This document shows, one piece after another, positions 51,343 through 60,868 of a DNA stretch of 64,000 nucleotides. The position numbers and the translations under genes are program-made. Source of the DNA: Microvenator marinus (lineage in GTDB: Bacteria > Myxococcota_A > Bradymonadia > Bradymonadales > Bradymonadaceae); the NCBI RefSeq assembly GCF_007993755.1, contig NZ_CP042467.1, positions 5,542,001 through 5,606,000 of the forward strand, in the 5' to 3' direction. Under the pieces are notes generated by a model. That model was not told the DNA's origin, did no database searches, and saw only the letters and a list, made by a program, of their open reading frames with translations. Within the stretch, counting starts at the first letter, position 1. Every line of letters begins with the position of its first letter.

Positions 51343-54300
51343 TCATTCAACAATTTTGTGTTGAACTTCGATGCCACCGAGGAAGCCGGATTCACGTCCA
51401 GTGTTGTGAACCTGATAGAAAGCTCGCCATTGGTCCTCATCAGCCATGAGGTAGCCGGGCCCGGCTTGATTTGAGTTTCGGTAGCGTTGAGCGTTTGACA
51501 AGATCGGGCAGGCGAGTGGCGCGCAGCCGAAACTTCCCAGGCCGGCATCGCACATGTTTGCGGGAACTGGTCCCACACAAACCTCTCCCGGCTCAACCAG
51601 AGAGGTGTTTCCGAACTTTTCCCCAAGGGTCCATTCGCCGGTGGTGCGACTCCACGTGGCGATCGATAGGCCTGGCTCTTGCGAACGGTCTGCAAGTAGA
51701 AGAGCCCAGCCATCGGGTGTCTTGGCGAGGTCGAGGATGCCATGTTCCAAGGAGTCCATGTCTAGCGTTGCGCCAGGCAGGGTGTTTGGAATGGCCGTCT
51801 GGAGGTCTCCGAAGCCGTTGCCTGGTGAAAACTCGTAAATCGAGAAGGAAGAGTTTTGCACTTCAACCCAGGCGAATCCGCCCTCAGTAGGGGCGCATGC
51901 AACTTTGGGGAATCCTTGGCCAGGGCTTTCTGCTTGCCCTGCACTCCAACTCCCAAACTCGTCTCGAGCCAGCGGCACGAATCTGGCCATATTGATGCCA
52001 GATGTTTGATAACAATCTGAGAGGTAGACCCCCTCTGGGCGAACCCAGGCGCCGTGGAAGTAGTTTTCACTTACGTTTTCCCATCCGAACGCAGCCCCAA
52101 GCTCTGAGATGAGTTCGGTCTCAAGAGTGTCTGTATTCAGACGTGAAATCGTCACGTTTTCAAAGGTTTTTACCACGAGAATAAGGTCGTCTTCGATATA
52201 TCCGGCGCCGGCCACAAACCCGTTTGCCCCAGGCCCCGAAACCTTCCCAACGAGTTGTAGATCCACCGGACTCTCGCCGGTTCCTTCTACGACACGAATC
52301 AGCGATATTCCTGAAGTGTCGTTTCCTAGGACGAAGGTGTCGGTGCCGTTGGTCACAACTTGAATCGTGGCGGCTCCGGCGATGCCAAGAATATCCTGAG
52401 AGAATGCGCCTTCCTCATTGACCCCGTAGAGAGCCGAGCGCTGAATGAACTGCATGTAAGAGCGTGCGCCACCTAGCCAGCCGAAGGGTGTTTCCACGGG
52501 TCTAGGAAGAAGCGGGGTGAGTGCGGTCGGAATCGTCGCTCGGGCAATGAGGACGTCAACAGAGCGTTCGAGAAGTGTGACGGTTCCTGTGGTTACGCCT
52601 TCCTCGACCACGATCTGAATCTCGTGTTCTCCAGGGGTAAGTCCTTGAGGCCAGTTTACGCGGAGGACGGGGTTACTCCATTCGACCACTTGGGCTTCAA
52701 AGCCACCGATCGTTACCGTGCCGGGAACATTTGGTAGGCCGATGACCCCCAGTTCGCAGATCTCGGTAGCCGAGGTCGCGCACGATGTCTTGATTTCGGG
52801 AAGGACCTCGATCAGTTGGGAGTAGTTGACGCCATTTAGCGGTATCGAGATAGCCATCGTCTGCGGGACAAGGAACTCAAGGACGACGTCGCTCGCTCTA
52901 CTCATCATAGCGTTGGAGGAGATTTGAAAGCCGTTTTGGAGGTTTGTGCCTCGGACTGCAATGGGGGTCGTTGGGGTGACGCTCTCGGGGACTTGGAAGC
53001 CGGTTATCGCACGTGGGGCAAGCCACGGAACTGGCCGGGTTGTGGCACCATCTTCTCGGGTGATTCGCACTAGCGCGTTGGTGGCAGGCAAGTCGTCGAG
53101 CTGCACACAGACGGAAGTATCGCTCCAGGTGGCCTCGACTTGTGCTCCGTTGACTTCAACGGTACCCGCGGCCCCGAAATTACGTCCGGGCACACAATTG
53201 ACTCCAGGGGCAAGGCCCTCAAAGCCCTCCCAAAGCACACAAGGCGTGTCCTCGCCTGCACATGAGAGATGACTGTGTCCAACCAGGTCTTGGCTCGATG
53301 AGCTGGAATTTTGGAACCCGCGTTTAGCAACTCGGCCTTCGGTAGGTGTGAACGCGAAGATGTCGCCATCATAGACGAGCACGACTTCTTTTCCTTCGCG
53401 ACTTGTGAGTTGAAGATCACTCGGTGAGAGAAATCCTTCGGCTACGGTTTCGAACGTCTCGGAGTCTGGCGCCAAATAAACCACCCGACCGTGCCGGAAA
53501 TCTACCGCGTAGAGGCCGCCTTCGTCGTTGACGCGCATGGCGACGAGGTCCGAGTCATCCAGATTGATGCAGAATTCGGGCTCGGGTTCTTCCTGGCATC
53601 GCCGGATGTCAGGGACACGTCCGTTGAGTACGTCGAACCTAGCCATCTGCACAGGTCGTGCTTGGCCTCGCACGCCACGCGCGTAGGTGTAGCCATCGTC
53701 CACCGTAAATGCGTGCTGTTTACCGAAGATAAGTCGTCGGCCCCACGCTCGCCGGTCGTCTGGGTCGGGGATGGTCATATCCTCCTCGAGAAATGTGCCT
53801 TCGTCGGTGGTCCAAAATTGCGTGCCGAAAGCCGTTTGCACGTCGTAGACCTGTTCATCGCCGAAGGCGAGGGCGGACCGAGACGAGTTCTGTGGGTTCG
53901 CGTAATCGATCTGAAGGCGCTGCGTCTTCGGTGGGTCGAGGAGGTTTGATGGCACATACATCGTTGTGACGAAGCCGGTATCCCAGTAGTCGAGCAAGGT
54001 GGCCGGCGTGTAGGCCTCAATAGTCGGCAGTTCTGAGGCAGCCGGAGCATCCAATACGACTCTAGGTTGGTCAGGTGGTCCGTTTCTGAGTTCTCCGTGA
54101 TATGTGGCCCATATCGTGCCAGCTGGCGTCATGCTAAACCGGTCAGATACGCTGGTTCCGGCGCCAATTCTGGCCACCCGAATGACCTCACCGGGTTCTG
54201 GTGCTTCGTAAAGATTCTTGGTTGCCATGGGTTCAATACCTTGTTCGACCCCGGGGCCAATCTCGCAGAACATGGTGCTTCCGAAATGGCGCGTACCCCG

Positions 54301-55452
54301 CCGAGCGCTATTTTCTTTGGTCCGGGCACTGAAGAGTACGCGACCATCTGGGCGTCCAAGGGCGTCTGGCACACCATCAAACGTGGCAGCCTCCCAGTTC
54401 AGATTTAGTCGAACTGGATCCTGGCCGGGAGCAACCATCACAATCCCAGGTTGGTCTTGCTCGAAAGAAGGGACCTCGGTCAAAACCCAAATCGTGCCGT
54501 CGCCGCTCGCAGCGAATTTTGCACGATTGGTCAAAAAACTAGGCCATGGCCAACGGTTGAGTTCGTTTGCTTCGAGGTCTTGAACCACGAGTGAGACAGC
54601 GCCAGATCCGTTTGAAAACCGCTTGCCTTCGAGGAGAATCACTCTCTCGTCAACCACCGCAATGCTCTCAGCAACTCTTGGGAACGCTATGGTCTTACCG
54701 ATGCCCATGGGTTGAGGCTGCTCGCCAGGGCGGATCAAGTAGAACCCGGAGTCTCCTCGGTCCTCCGCGATCACAGCGCTTGTATTGCCATCAATATTGA
54801 CTAATGAGAGCCCGCCATAGGCTTGGATATCGTCTGCGGCCTGTCTGAAGCCTACTGGTTCCCAGTTGGTTTCGTCGGTTGAGGCGTAGTACCACACACC
54901 CGTATCAGCCACAGCAATGCCGTCGTGACGCCATACTCGGATGGACGTGTCGGAGTTACCCATCGAGATGGCTTCAGTCGTCGCCAAGACGTCTGTGGCT
55001 TCTCGGTCGGTGTCCATGAAGAGCAACCAGTCGAAATCCGTGTAGGGGTCCTCAGGTCCTGGAAGCCTTGACACACCGGCGATACCGCGTTGGCTAATGG
55101 CGTAGCCGTTCGGCAGTTGAAACCACCCCGTTGATGCCTCGAGGGGGCCACGGTAGACCTCTCCGCTTGGTGGATTTTGAGTACCGAGAGGCCGTTCGAA
55201 GGTCTTCCCCTCGTCGGGGGTCAAGAGGGTCAGGAACGCCATCGATACATCGACATTGTCATGGCGGTTCGGTCGGTATGAAATGGCAATTTCTTCCCCA
55301 AGATCGTGCATTTGCCAAACATGTGCCGACGTCCAACAATGAAGGGGTTTGGACTCTAAAGGATAGTCGAACCCAGGGACCGGTACCGGTTCATCTTCGC
55401 CGGGGCACCCTAGTGCAATCAGGGAGATCAAAATCAGGAGAACAATACGCAT
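51343..55452 (-). CDS. Giant lipoprotein with beta-propeller parts and a TIG-like domain
   Basis: A 1369-residue lipoprotein (lipobox ALGC, Cys16, then PGEDE). The first 700 or so residues contain many short strands with Trp and Asp-Gly turns, as in beta-propellers. A TIG/IPT-like domain with G-F-Q-V-P-E-S-V-T-P-T-T-P-I-A-V-R-G-T-N-L lies near residue 840. More beta-rich sequence follows. Paired Cys (C-A-T-S-A-T-E-I-C; C-D-A-G-L-G-S-F-G-C) are seen. It probably forms a large surface structure. The gap from its start to 55609 holds no gene. Confidence 0.82.
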   Translation of the reverse strand: MRIVLLILISLIALGCPGEDEPVPVPGFDYPLESKPLHCWTSAHVWQMHDLGEEIAISYRPNRHDNVDVSMAFLTLLTPDEGKTFERPLGTQNPPSGEVYRGPLEASTGWFQLPNGYAISQRGIAGVSRLPGPEDPYTDFDWLLFMDTDREATDVLATTEAISMGNSDTSIRVWRHDGIAVADTGVWYYASTDETNWEPVGFRQAADDIQAYGGLSLVNIDGNTSAVIAEDRGDSGFYLIRPGEQPQPMGIGKTIAFPRVAESIAVVDERVILLEGKRFSNGSGAVSLVVQDLEANELNRWPWPSFLTNRAKFAASGDGTIWVLTEVPSFEQDQPGIVMVAPGQDPVRLNLNWEAATFDGVPDALGRPDGRVLFSARTKENSARRGTRHFGSTMFCEIGPGVEQGIEPMATKNLYEAPEPGEVIRVARIGAGTSVSDRFSMTPAGTIWATYHGELRNGPPDQPRVVLDAPAASELPTIEAYTPATLLDYWDTGFVTTMYVPSNLLDPPKTQRLQIDYANPQNSSRSALAFGDEQVYDVQTAFGTQFWTTDEGTFLEEDMTIPDPDDRRAWGRRLIFGKQHAFTVDDGYTYARGVRGQARPVQMARFDVLNGRVPDIRRCQEEPEPEFCINLDDSDLVAMRVNDEGGLYAVDFRHGRVVYLAPDSETFETVAEGFLSPSDLQLTSREGKEVVLVYDGDIFAFTPTEGRVAKRGFQNSSSSSQDLVGHSHLSCAGEDTPCVLWEGFEGLAPGVNCVPGRNFGAAGTVEVNGAQVEATWSDTSVCVQLDDLPATNALVRITREDGATTRPVPWLAPRAITGFQVPESVTPTTPIAVRGTNLQNGFQISSNAMMSRASDVVLEFLVPQTMAISIPLNGVNYSQLIEVLPEIKTSCATSATEICELGVIGLPNVPGTVTIGGFEAQVVEWSNPVLRVNWPQGLTPGEHEIQIVVEEGVTTGTVTLLERSVDVLIARATIPTALTPLLPRPVETPFGWLGGARSYMQFIQRSALYGVNEEGAFSQDILGIAGAATIQVVTNGTDTFVLGNDTSGISLIRVVEGTGESPVDLQLVGKVSGPGANGFVAGAGYIEDDLILVVKTFENVTISRLNTDTLETELISELGAAFGWENVSENYFHGAWVRPEGVYLSDCYQTSGINMARFVPLARDEFGSWSAGQAESPGQGFPKVACAPTEGGFAWVEVQNSSFSIYEFSPGNGFGDLQTAIPNTLPGATLDMDSLEHGILDLAKTPDGWALLLADRSQEPGLSIATWSRTTGEWTLGEKFGNTSLVEPGEVCVGPVPANMCDAGLGSFGCAPLACPILSNAQRYRNSNQAGPGYLMADEDQWRAFYQVHNTGRESGFLGGIEVQHKIVE

Positions 55453-55608
55453 CTGGCCCTCAAAAAAGGTGGTCTAGACTCAATTAGTGCAGTATTTTCA
55501 TGAGGATTCAACGACATTTATCTGACGCATTTGGCTGTCAAAAACGGACACTTCTGTTTGCGCAATAAATTCGCAGGTTTAGATATGGGTGTCTTTAGAC
55601 CGAAAAAT

Positions 55609-55672
55609 CATGATCTAGGTCAGGTGCGACGAATTGCCACATGGATAGTCGCAAGGGCGTGCGCTAGTTCGT
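55609..55672 (+). promoter_or_regulatory. reg operon promoter: FNR-like box plus RegA/PrrA-type box
   Basis: TGATCTAGGTCA (55611-55622; one mismatch from TGAT-N4-ATCA), GCGACGAATTGCCAC (55626-55640; one mismatch from GCGNC-N5-GNCGC) and GCGCTAGTTCGT (55661-55672). It is collinear with the nirS promoter: 28 of 35 bases match in the first block and 12 of 12 in the last, with no gap across 64 positions. The start codon of the first gene is 47 bases further on. Autoregulation by RegA is inferred. Confidence 0.7.
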
Positions 55673-55719
55673 TATTGCAGGTAAAAGGAACCTGATTGGT
55701 CCTCAAAAAGGGAGTCACC

Positions 55720-56145
55720 ATGACAAAGTTTATCATCGCAATCATCGCCTCCGTTTTCGTCGTCTCGTGTGGAGAGCACTCTGACCACTCAGACCATGGG
55801 GACCATCACAACCACTCGACCACGAACAATCACGTAGTCGAACTCGTGCAGACCGTGGATGGATGGACATTGGAAATGATCCCGCCGGACGCGGATTACG
55901 TGGTGGGCGCCAACGAGTTTCAGTTCAAACTCATTGATCCGGATGGCCCAGTCGACGCCACCGAGTTCGATGTCGAAGGCTGGATGCCCGCTCATGGTCA
56001 TGGGACGGCCGTACCGACCACCGTTGAGACAACCGGAGAGGGCGAATACACCGCTACCGTGACGTTCAACATGGGAGGGGCTTGGGAAGTGCAGGTAAAT
56101 GCGGATGGCAAGGAGTTTGTCTTCAACGTGATGGTACCCATGTAA
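55720..56145 (+). CDS. His-rich lipoprotein with YtkA/CopC-like domain
   Basis: A 141-residue lipoprotein (lipobox VVSC, Cys17). After it comes a His-rich stretch (H-S-D-H-S-D-H-G-D-H-H-N-H-S), then a YtkA/FixH-like beta-sandwich with W-M-P-A-H-G-H-G-T and M-G-G-A-W-E-V-Q-V. The conserved H-x-H is the copper-type ligand pair of such domains. It probably binds copper or another metal in the periplasm. Start ATG 55720 with GGGAG upstream. Its stop overlaps the next start as TAATG, so it is translated with regB. Confidence 0.85.
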   Translation: MTKFIIAIIASVFVVSCGEHSDHSDHGDHHNHSTTNNHVVELVQTVDGWTLEMIPPDADYVVGANEFQFKLIDPDGPVDATEFDVEGWMPAHGHGTAVPTTVETTGEGEYTATVTFNMGGAWEVQVNADGKEFVFNVMVPM

Positions 56146-57407
56146 TGCAAAGATTCTCCCCACCTGCTGAGGCTGAAGGGCTCGGGAAATGGCTGATTTG
56201 GCTGCGTTGGTGCGCTATTGCCGCCCAAGTTGTGGTGTTGGGGATCGTCGTGTTTTGGCTTGGGCTGAGCGTCTCTCTGCCTGTCATAGCAAGTCTTTTC
56301 GCCTTTGAGGTTCTATCGAACGCGGTGTTGTCTTGGTGGGTCAAGAGCAAGCCGATGCCGGAGAGCACGCTTGCGTGGATTATGGCCATCGATGTGATTC
56401 TGCTCAGTGTTCTGCTCCAGGCGACCGGAGGCCCGTTCAATCCCTTCACCTTGATGTATCTGGTTCATGTCACCATTGCGGCGCTCACTCTGAGTTTTCG
56501 TTGGGTAGCAGCGCTTAGTGTGGTGAGCCTAGGGGCCTATGGGGCTCTATTCAGTCCGTGGCTTTGGGATCCTCATGCCCATCATATGCACCACGGAGCA
56601 GCGTTGACCCTTCACTTGGAGGGGATGTGGTGGGCCCTAGCGGTCACTGCCATCCTAATCATTCTCTTTGTGATGGGGTTGAGACGACACCTGGCAGAGC
56701 AGGAGGATGCCTTGAGGCGAGTGCGTGAGCTCCAAGAACAGGAATCGCGGCTCACCGCTCTGGCAACGCTGGCCGCTGGCGCAGCCCACGAACTGGCCAC
56801 GCCGCTCTCAACGATTGCAGTTGTAGCAAAGGAGCTCGAGCTGGCGCTGCAATCTGAGCGTCCGGAACTTGGCGAGGATGCCCGTTTGGTGAATTTTGAG
56901 GTGGCGCGATGCCGCCGCGTACTTTCACAGCTCTCACTGGATGCCGGAGCCATGATGGGGGAGGCGTCGGAACCTATCTCGGTTGTCGAGTTGAGCACGG
57001 CCATCATGGAGGATCTCTCGGATGGTGAACGACTACGAGTTGAAATCGACGACGATGCGTCTAGCTGCTGGATTTATGCGCCACGAGCGGGGCTTGCGCA
57101 GATTGTACGTGGGGTGGTTCGAAACGGCCTGCAAGCGGGCGAATCAGAAGTTCTGCTTCGGTTTTCCAAGGGTGAGGAAGGAGTGGTGGTCTTGGTGAAG
57201 GACGAGGGCAAGGGAATGGATGCTGAGACAAAAGCACGCATTTTTGAGCCCTTCTTTACCACTCGCGAGCATGGGCAAGGAATGGGCCTCGGGCTCTTCC
57301 TCGCCTACCGAATGATTCGAGACCTCGGAGGGCAAATCCACGTGGAGTCTGACTTAGATTCGGGAACCACTGTGCGGATCGAGATTCCATGTGAGAGGCG
57401 AAAATGA
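56145..57407 (+). CDS. regB: RegB/PrrB-family redox sensor histidine kinase
   Basis: A 420-residue kinase with six N-terminal transmembrane segments, the quinone-site motif G-G-P-F-N-P-F at 95-101, a His cluster (D-P-H-A-H-H-M-H-H) between the last two segments, the H-box H215 in A-A-H-E-L-A-T-P-L-S, the redox Cys C256 in A-R-C-R-R-V-L, and the ATP-binding region (G-K-G-M-D, G-Q-G-M-G-L-G-L-F). RegB senses respiratory redox state through quinone and cysteine oxidation and phosphorylates RegA. It is coupled to the lipoprotein before it and the RegA gene after it. Confidence 0.92.
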   Translation: MQRFSPPAEAEGLGKWLIWLRWCAIAAQVVVLGIVVFWLGLSVSLPVIASLFAFEVLSNAVLSWWVKSKPMPESTLAWIMAIDVILLSVLLQATGGPFNPFTLMYLVHVTIAALTLSFRWVAALSVVSLGAYGALFSPWLWDPHAHHMHHGAALTLHLEGMWWALAVTAILIILFVMGLRRHLAEQEDALRRVRELQEQESRLTALATLAAGAAHELATPLSTIAVVAKELELALQSERPELGEDARLVNFEVARCRRVLSQLSLDAGAMMGEASEPISVVELSTAIMEDLSDGERLRVEIDDDASSCWIYAPRAGLAQIVRGVVRNGLQAGESEVLLRFSKGEEGVVVLVKDEGKGMDAETKARIFEPFFTTREHGQGMGLGLFLAYRMIRDLGGQIHVESDLDSGTTVRIEIPCERRK

Positions 57408-57967
57408 GTCAAGGTGCCGAGTCGGAACACAAGCTTACATTGCTCATTGTGGATGATGACGAAGTCTTTAGGCCTCGCCTTGCTCGCGCCTTCGAGACCC
57501 GAGGGTTTGAAGTTTGGCATACGGCCGATGCCAGGTCTGCGGCCGATATCGTTCGTGAACACGACCCCGAGTTTGGAGTCATCGACTTGAGAATAAGCAC
57601 CGAGTCCAACGGTCTACAGGTTCTGAAGGAGCTCTTGGAGCTCTCGCCGCATCTGCGCGCGATCATCTTGACTGGATACGGCAGTATCGCCACGGCTGTG
57701 GACGCTGTGAAGTTGGGCGCGGTCTCCTACCTCACTAAACCCGCGGACGCAGACGAAATTCTTCATGCCCTCACCCAGAAAGAGCCGGCATTAACCTCCG
57801 GCGAAGTCTCGTACGAAGAGGCGCCCTCGTTGGCCCGTGCCGAGTGGGAGCATATCAACCGAGTGCTCTCGGATTGCGGAGGCAATATATCCCAGGCTGC
57901 CCGAATTCTAGGGATTCATCGCCGCTCGCTCCAACGCAAACTCGCCAAACATCCTCCTCAGAAATGA
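57404..57967 (+). CDS. regA: RegA/PrrA/ActR-family response regulator
   Basis: A 187-residue response regulator: acidic pocket D17-D18-D19, phospho-acceptor D61 in V-I-D-L-R, T90 and K112, and a Fis-type helix-turn-helix at about 145-180 with the strongly conserved W-E-H-I-N-R-V-L-x-D-C-G-G-N-I and R-R-S-L-Q-R-K-L-A-K. The link after D61 (I-S-T-E-S-N-G) has an extra residue compared with the usual G-D-G-S-G. Overlaps regB by ATGA. The likely targets are its own promoter and nirS, both bearing GCGNC-N5-GNCGC-type sites. Confidence 0.93.
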   Translation: MSQGAESEHKLTLLIVDDDEVFRPRLARAFETRGFEVWHTADARSAADIVREHDPEFGVIDLRISTESNGLQVLKELLELSPHLRAIILTGYGSIATAVDAVKLGAVSYLTKPADADEILHALTQKEPALTSGEVSYEEAPSLARAEWEHINRVLSDCGGNISQAARILGIHRRSLQRKLAKHPPQK

Positions 57968-58059
57968 AGGCGGGCGGTGTGGACTTTTTCCGCACTCTAC
58001 GCTAGCTTGCGCGCCCCGCGGAGCGCGATGGTCGTCGCTAGTTTGGGAAGGAGACGCCG

Positions 58060-59982
58060 ATGGCAAGTGTCTTGGATGAAGGGATCGAAGAGCAGGACGT
58101 TTGGACGGTGGAAAAAAGCCGTGACCTTTACCATATTCAAGGTTGGGGAAGCCCCTATTTTACAGTGAATGCCGAGGGTAATGTTGAGGTCAGGCCTACG
58201 CCTAAGGAGGATCGTGGAATCGACCTTTATAGGCTGACTGAGCAGCTCCAAATGCGCGGACTCGCGCTGCCTCTTTTGATTCGTTTTCCGGATATTCTTC
58301 ACCATCGTATTCAGCTTCTCAATGAATGTTTCCGCCGAGCCATCCAAGAGTACGGATATCAGGGCGTCTATCGCGGCGTGTTTCCGATCAAGGTGAACCA
58401 ACAACGCCACCTTGTGGACGAGATCGTTAAGGCAGGAAGACCGTGGAAATACGGCCTCGAAGCGGGCTCCAAACCGGAGCTCCTGATTGCGCTTTCCGCA
58501 ATGGACGAGCCAGACGGGTTCATCGTTTGTAATGGCTATAAAGACAGCGCCTTCATCGAGACCGCTCTCATCGCTCAACGTTTTGATAACACTGTGGTGA
58601 TCGTCATCGAGCGACCTGACGAAATCGAACTCGTTCTGGAGGCGAGTGAGCGACTCGGTATCAGGCCGATGCTTGGCGTGCGCTCTAAATTGGCGAGTAA
58701 AGGCATGGGGCGCTGGGCGGACTCGGCCGGCGACCGCGCAAAATTCGGGTTAACGACGGCTCAGATTGTTCATGTGGTCGACGAACTCAAGAAGCGCGAT
58801 ATGCTCGATTGTCTGCAGCTCCTACACTTCCATATTGGCTCGCAGGTTTCTTCGATCACGCCTTGGAAGAACGCATTGCGCGAAGCTGGGCATATCTACG
58901 TGGAGCTCGTGCGCATGGGCTGCAAGATGGGCTACCTCGACGTGGGCGGTGGCTTGGCCGTGGATTATGACGGCTCCAAGACCGACTTCTACGCCTCCAT
59001 GAACTACGGCGTTCAAGAGTACGCGAACGATGTCGTCGGTGGCATCCAAGACGCGTGTGACAAGCATGAGGTCCCGCATCCAACCATCGTCAGCGAGAGT
59101 GGGCGCGCCGTTTCGTCCTACCAATCGGTGCTGATTTTTGATGCCGTTGGCGAGTCGAGCTCCAATTCTGAGGCCACGAAGCCGTCAGAGGATGCGCCGC
59201 GCGTGCTGCACGACCTTTGGGAAACCTATGAGAACATCATGCCCAAAAATGTGCAGGAATCCTGGCACGATGCGAACCAGGCGCTTGAGGAATCTCGCTC
59301 TCTTTTTCGATTCGGATTCCTGGGGATGCGAGACTTGGCGGCGACCGAAACCCTCTTCAGGGCTTGCTGTGTCAAGATTCGCGACCGACTAAAAGACCGT
59401 CAAAGAATTCCCGAGGAGCTGGCCAATTTGGACGAGCTTCTGGGCCATATCTACTATTGCAACTTCTCGCTTTTCCAAAGCGCACCCGATATCTGGGCCA
59501 TGGACCAACTCTTCCCCATCATGCCTATTCACAGGCTTGATGAAGAGCCTGAACTCAAGGCCAGACTTGCCGATTTGACGTGCGATAGCGATGGCATGAT
59601 CAAGAAGTTCATCGACGTTGAGGACATTAAGTCATCGCTTGACGTCCACGAGGTCAAACCGGGCGAGCCATACTTGCTCGGGATGTTCCTGATTGGTTCG
59701 TACCAGGAGATTCTTGGCGATTTGCACAACCTCTTCGGGGACACCAATACCGTACACGTCCGCCTCGAAGATAATGGCTATAGCGTCTCGGACGTTATCA
59801 AGGGCGACACCATCGCTGAGGTCTTGTCTTACGTTCAATACAATGCCGAGAAGATGGTTGAGCGCGTGAGACGGCAGGCCGAGAGGACTCATAATGAGGG
59901 CCGTATGACGCTTGAGCAACTTCGTATGTTCATGAAACATTACGAAGATGCGATGGGCAGTTATACGTATCTCAACGAGTAG
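58060..59982 (+). CDS. speA: Biosynthetic arginine decarboxylase
   Basis: A 640-residue PLP-dependent fold-III enzyme, close to the usual 630-660 of SpeA. It has the PLP lysine K111 in Y-R-G-V-F-P-I-K-V-N-Q, H-F-H-I-G-S-Q, D-V-G-G-G-L-A-V-D-Y-D-G and the carboxy part L-T-C-D-S-D-G. It turns L-arginine into agmatine, the first step of putrescine/spermidine synthesis. AAGGAG precedes the ATG. A hairpin GTGTGGA-CTTTT-TCCGCAC at 57977-57995 lies upstream of the gene, without a T-run. The next gene starts 19 bases after the stop. Confidence 0.95.
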   Translation: MASVLDEGIEEQDVWTVEKSRDLYHIQGWGSPYFTVNAEGNVEVRPTPKEDRGIDLYRLTEQLQMRGLALPLLIRFPDILHHRIQLLNECFRRAIQEYGYQGVYRGVFPIKVNQQRHLVDEIVKAGRPWKYGLEAGSKPELLIALSAMDEPDGFIVCNGYKDSAFIETALIAQRFDNTVVIVIERPDEIELVLEASERLGIRPMLGVRSKLASKGMGRWADSAGDRAKFGLTTAQIVHVVDELKKRDMLDCLQLLHFHIGSQVSSITPWKNALREAGHIYVELVRMGCKMGYLDVGGGLAVDYDGSKTDFYASMNYGVQEYANDVVGGIQDACDKHEVPHPTIVSESGRAVSSYQSVLIFDAVGESSSNSEATKPSEDAPRVLHDLWETYENIMPKNVQESWHDANQALEESRSLFRFGFLGMRDLAATETLFRACCVKIRDRLKDRQRIPEELANLDELLGHIYYCNFSLFQSAPDIWAMDQLFPIMPIHRLDEEPELKARLADLTCDSDGMIKKFIDVEDIKSSLDVHEVKPGEPYLLGMFLIGSYQEILGDLHNLFGDTNTVHVRLEDNGYSVSDVIKGDTIAEVLSYVQYNAEKMVERVRRQAERTHNEGRMTLEQLRMFMKHYEDAMGSYTYLNE

Positions 59983-60001
59983 AGCCGAACTTGGAGCGAT
60001 G

Positions 60002-60856
60002 ATGAAATCAAAGGCATTACTGAATCTAGTGCTTCTTGGTGTAGCGGGTCTTTTGGCTGGCTCGTGCGCATCTCCGGCATCTACGCTGCAAACAGCCAAG
60101 TCACTTGAGCCTGGTGACTTTGAAATCAACGCCAACGTGGGCGTCCACGTTGCCCCGTCTGCTATTTCGGCGATTTACGACCAGGGCAAAGTTGCCGCGA
60201 ACCGAGCCAAAGACGATTTGGCTGAGGGCATGGAGCCTTCGCTTACAAACGAAGACGTGGATGCCATCATCGGGGCTGCATTTTCGGCGCTGATCGTTGG
60301 CCCGACGCCTATTCCTGAATTTGGTGTTCGGGTAGGCATTTTCAAGGGCCTCGAAGTAGGCGGCGCCTACACCACAGCGGGGTACAGGCTCGAGACGAAA
60401 TATCAATTTCTGCGGCACGATGCAGGCCATTTTGCAGACATGAGCCTCGGGTTTCAATTCTTCCGCCAGACCACGGAGCCTCCGGTCCCGAGCTTTTTGG
60501 TCGATATCTTTGAACTCGAAGATATCGTCCGAAATGATTTCTGGGTGCCTCTGCTCATTTCCAAAGACATGAGTCAGTTTTTCACGGCCTATGGTGGTCT
60601 GAAGTTTGGCTATTCCACCATTGATGCGTCGATTCTCCAGCGCATTTCAGACGCGAGCGGAGAGGAGCTTTCCACCAACGATTCCATCATCCAGATGGGA
60701 GGTGTGGTGGGCGGCTCTGCTGGCTATAAGTGGGTTAGGCTGCTCTTTGAGCTGAACGTTCTCTACTACGATTTCGGCGTCAGTGCGCTCGGTCGTGATA
60801 TCGACGTCTCCGGACTGACGCTCTACCCAGCGTTGGGCTTGCGGCTCGAATTCTAG
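60002..60856 (+). CDS. Outer-membrane barrel-like lipoprotein
   Basis: A 284-residue protein with a lipobox (A-G-S-C, Cys22) and a later part made of amphipathic strands ending in a C-terminal Phe (L-G-L-R-L-E-F), like an outer-membrane barrel. I do not recognise a family. ATG 60002 has GGAG five bases upstream; ATG 59999 is an alternative. It follows speA but is probably unrelated. Confidence 0.72.
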   Translation: MKSKALLNLVLLGVAGLLAGSCASPASTLQTAKSLEPGDFEINANVGVHVAPSAISAIYDQGKVAANRAKDDLAEGMEPSLTNEDVDAIIGAAFSALIVGPTPIPEFGVRVGIFKGLEVGGAYTTAGYRLETKYQFLRHDAGHFADMSLGFQFFRQTTEPPVPSFLVDIFELEDIVRNDFWVPLLISKDMSQFFTAYGGLKFGYSTIDASILQRISDASGEELSTNDSIIQMGGVVGGSAGYKWVRLLFELNVLYYDFGVSALGRDIDVSGLTLYPALGLRLEF

Positions 60857-60868
60857 ACTCTGAGCCGT

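Noticed and set aside
57977-57995. Terminator after regA
   Set aside because: The stem GTGTGGA/TCCGCAC has a wobble pair and no T-run behind it; the T-stretch is in the loop. It could be a weak site only.
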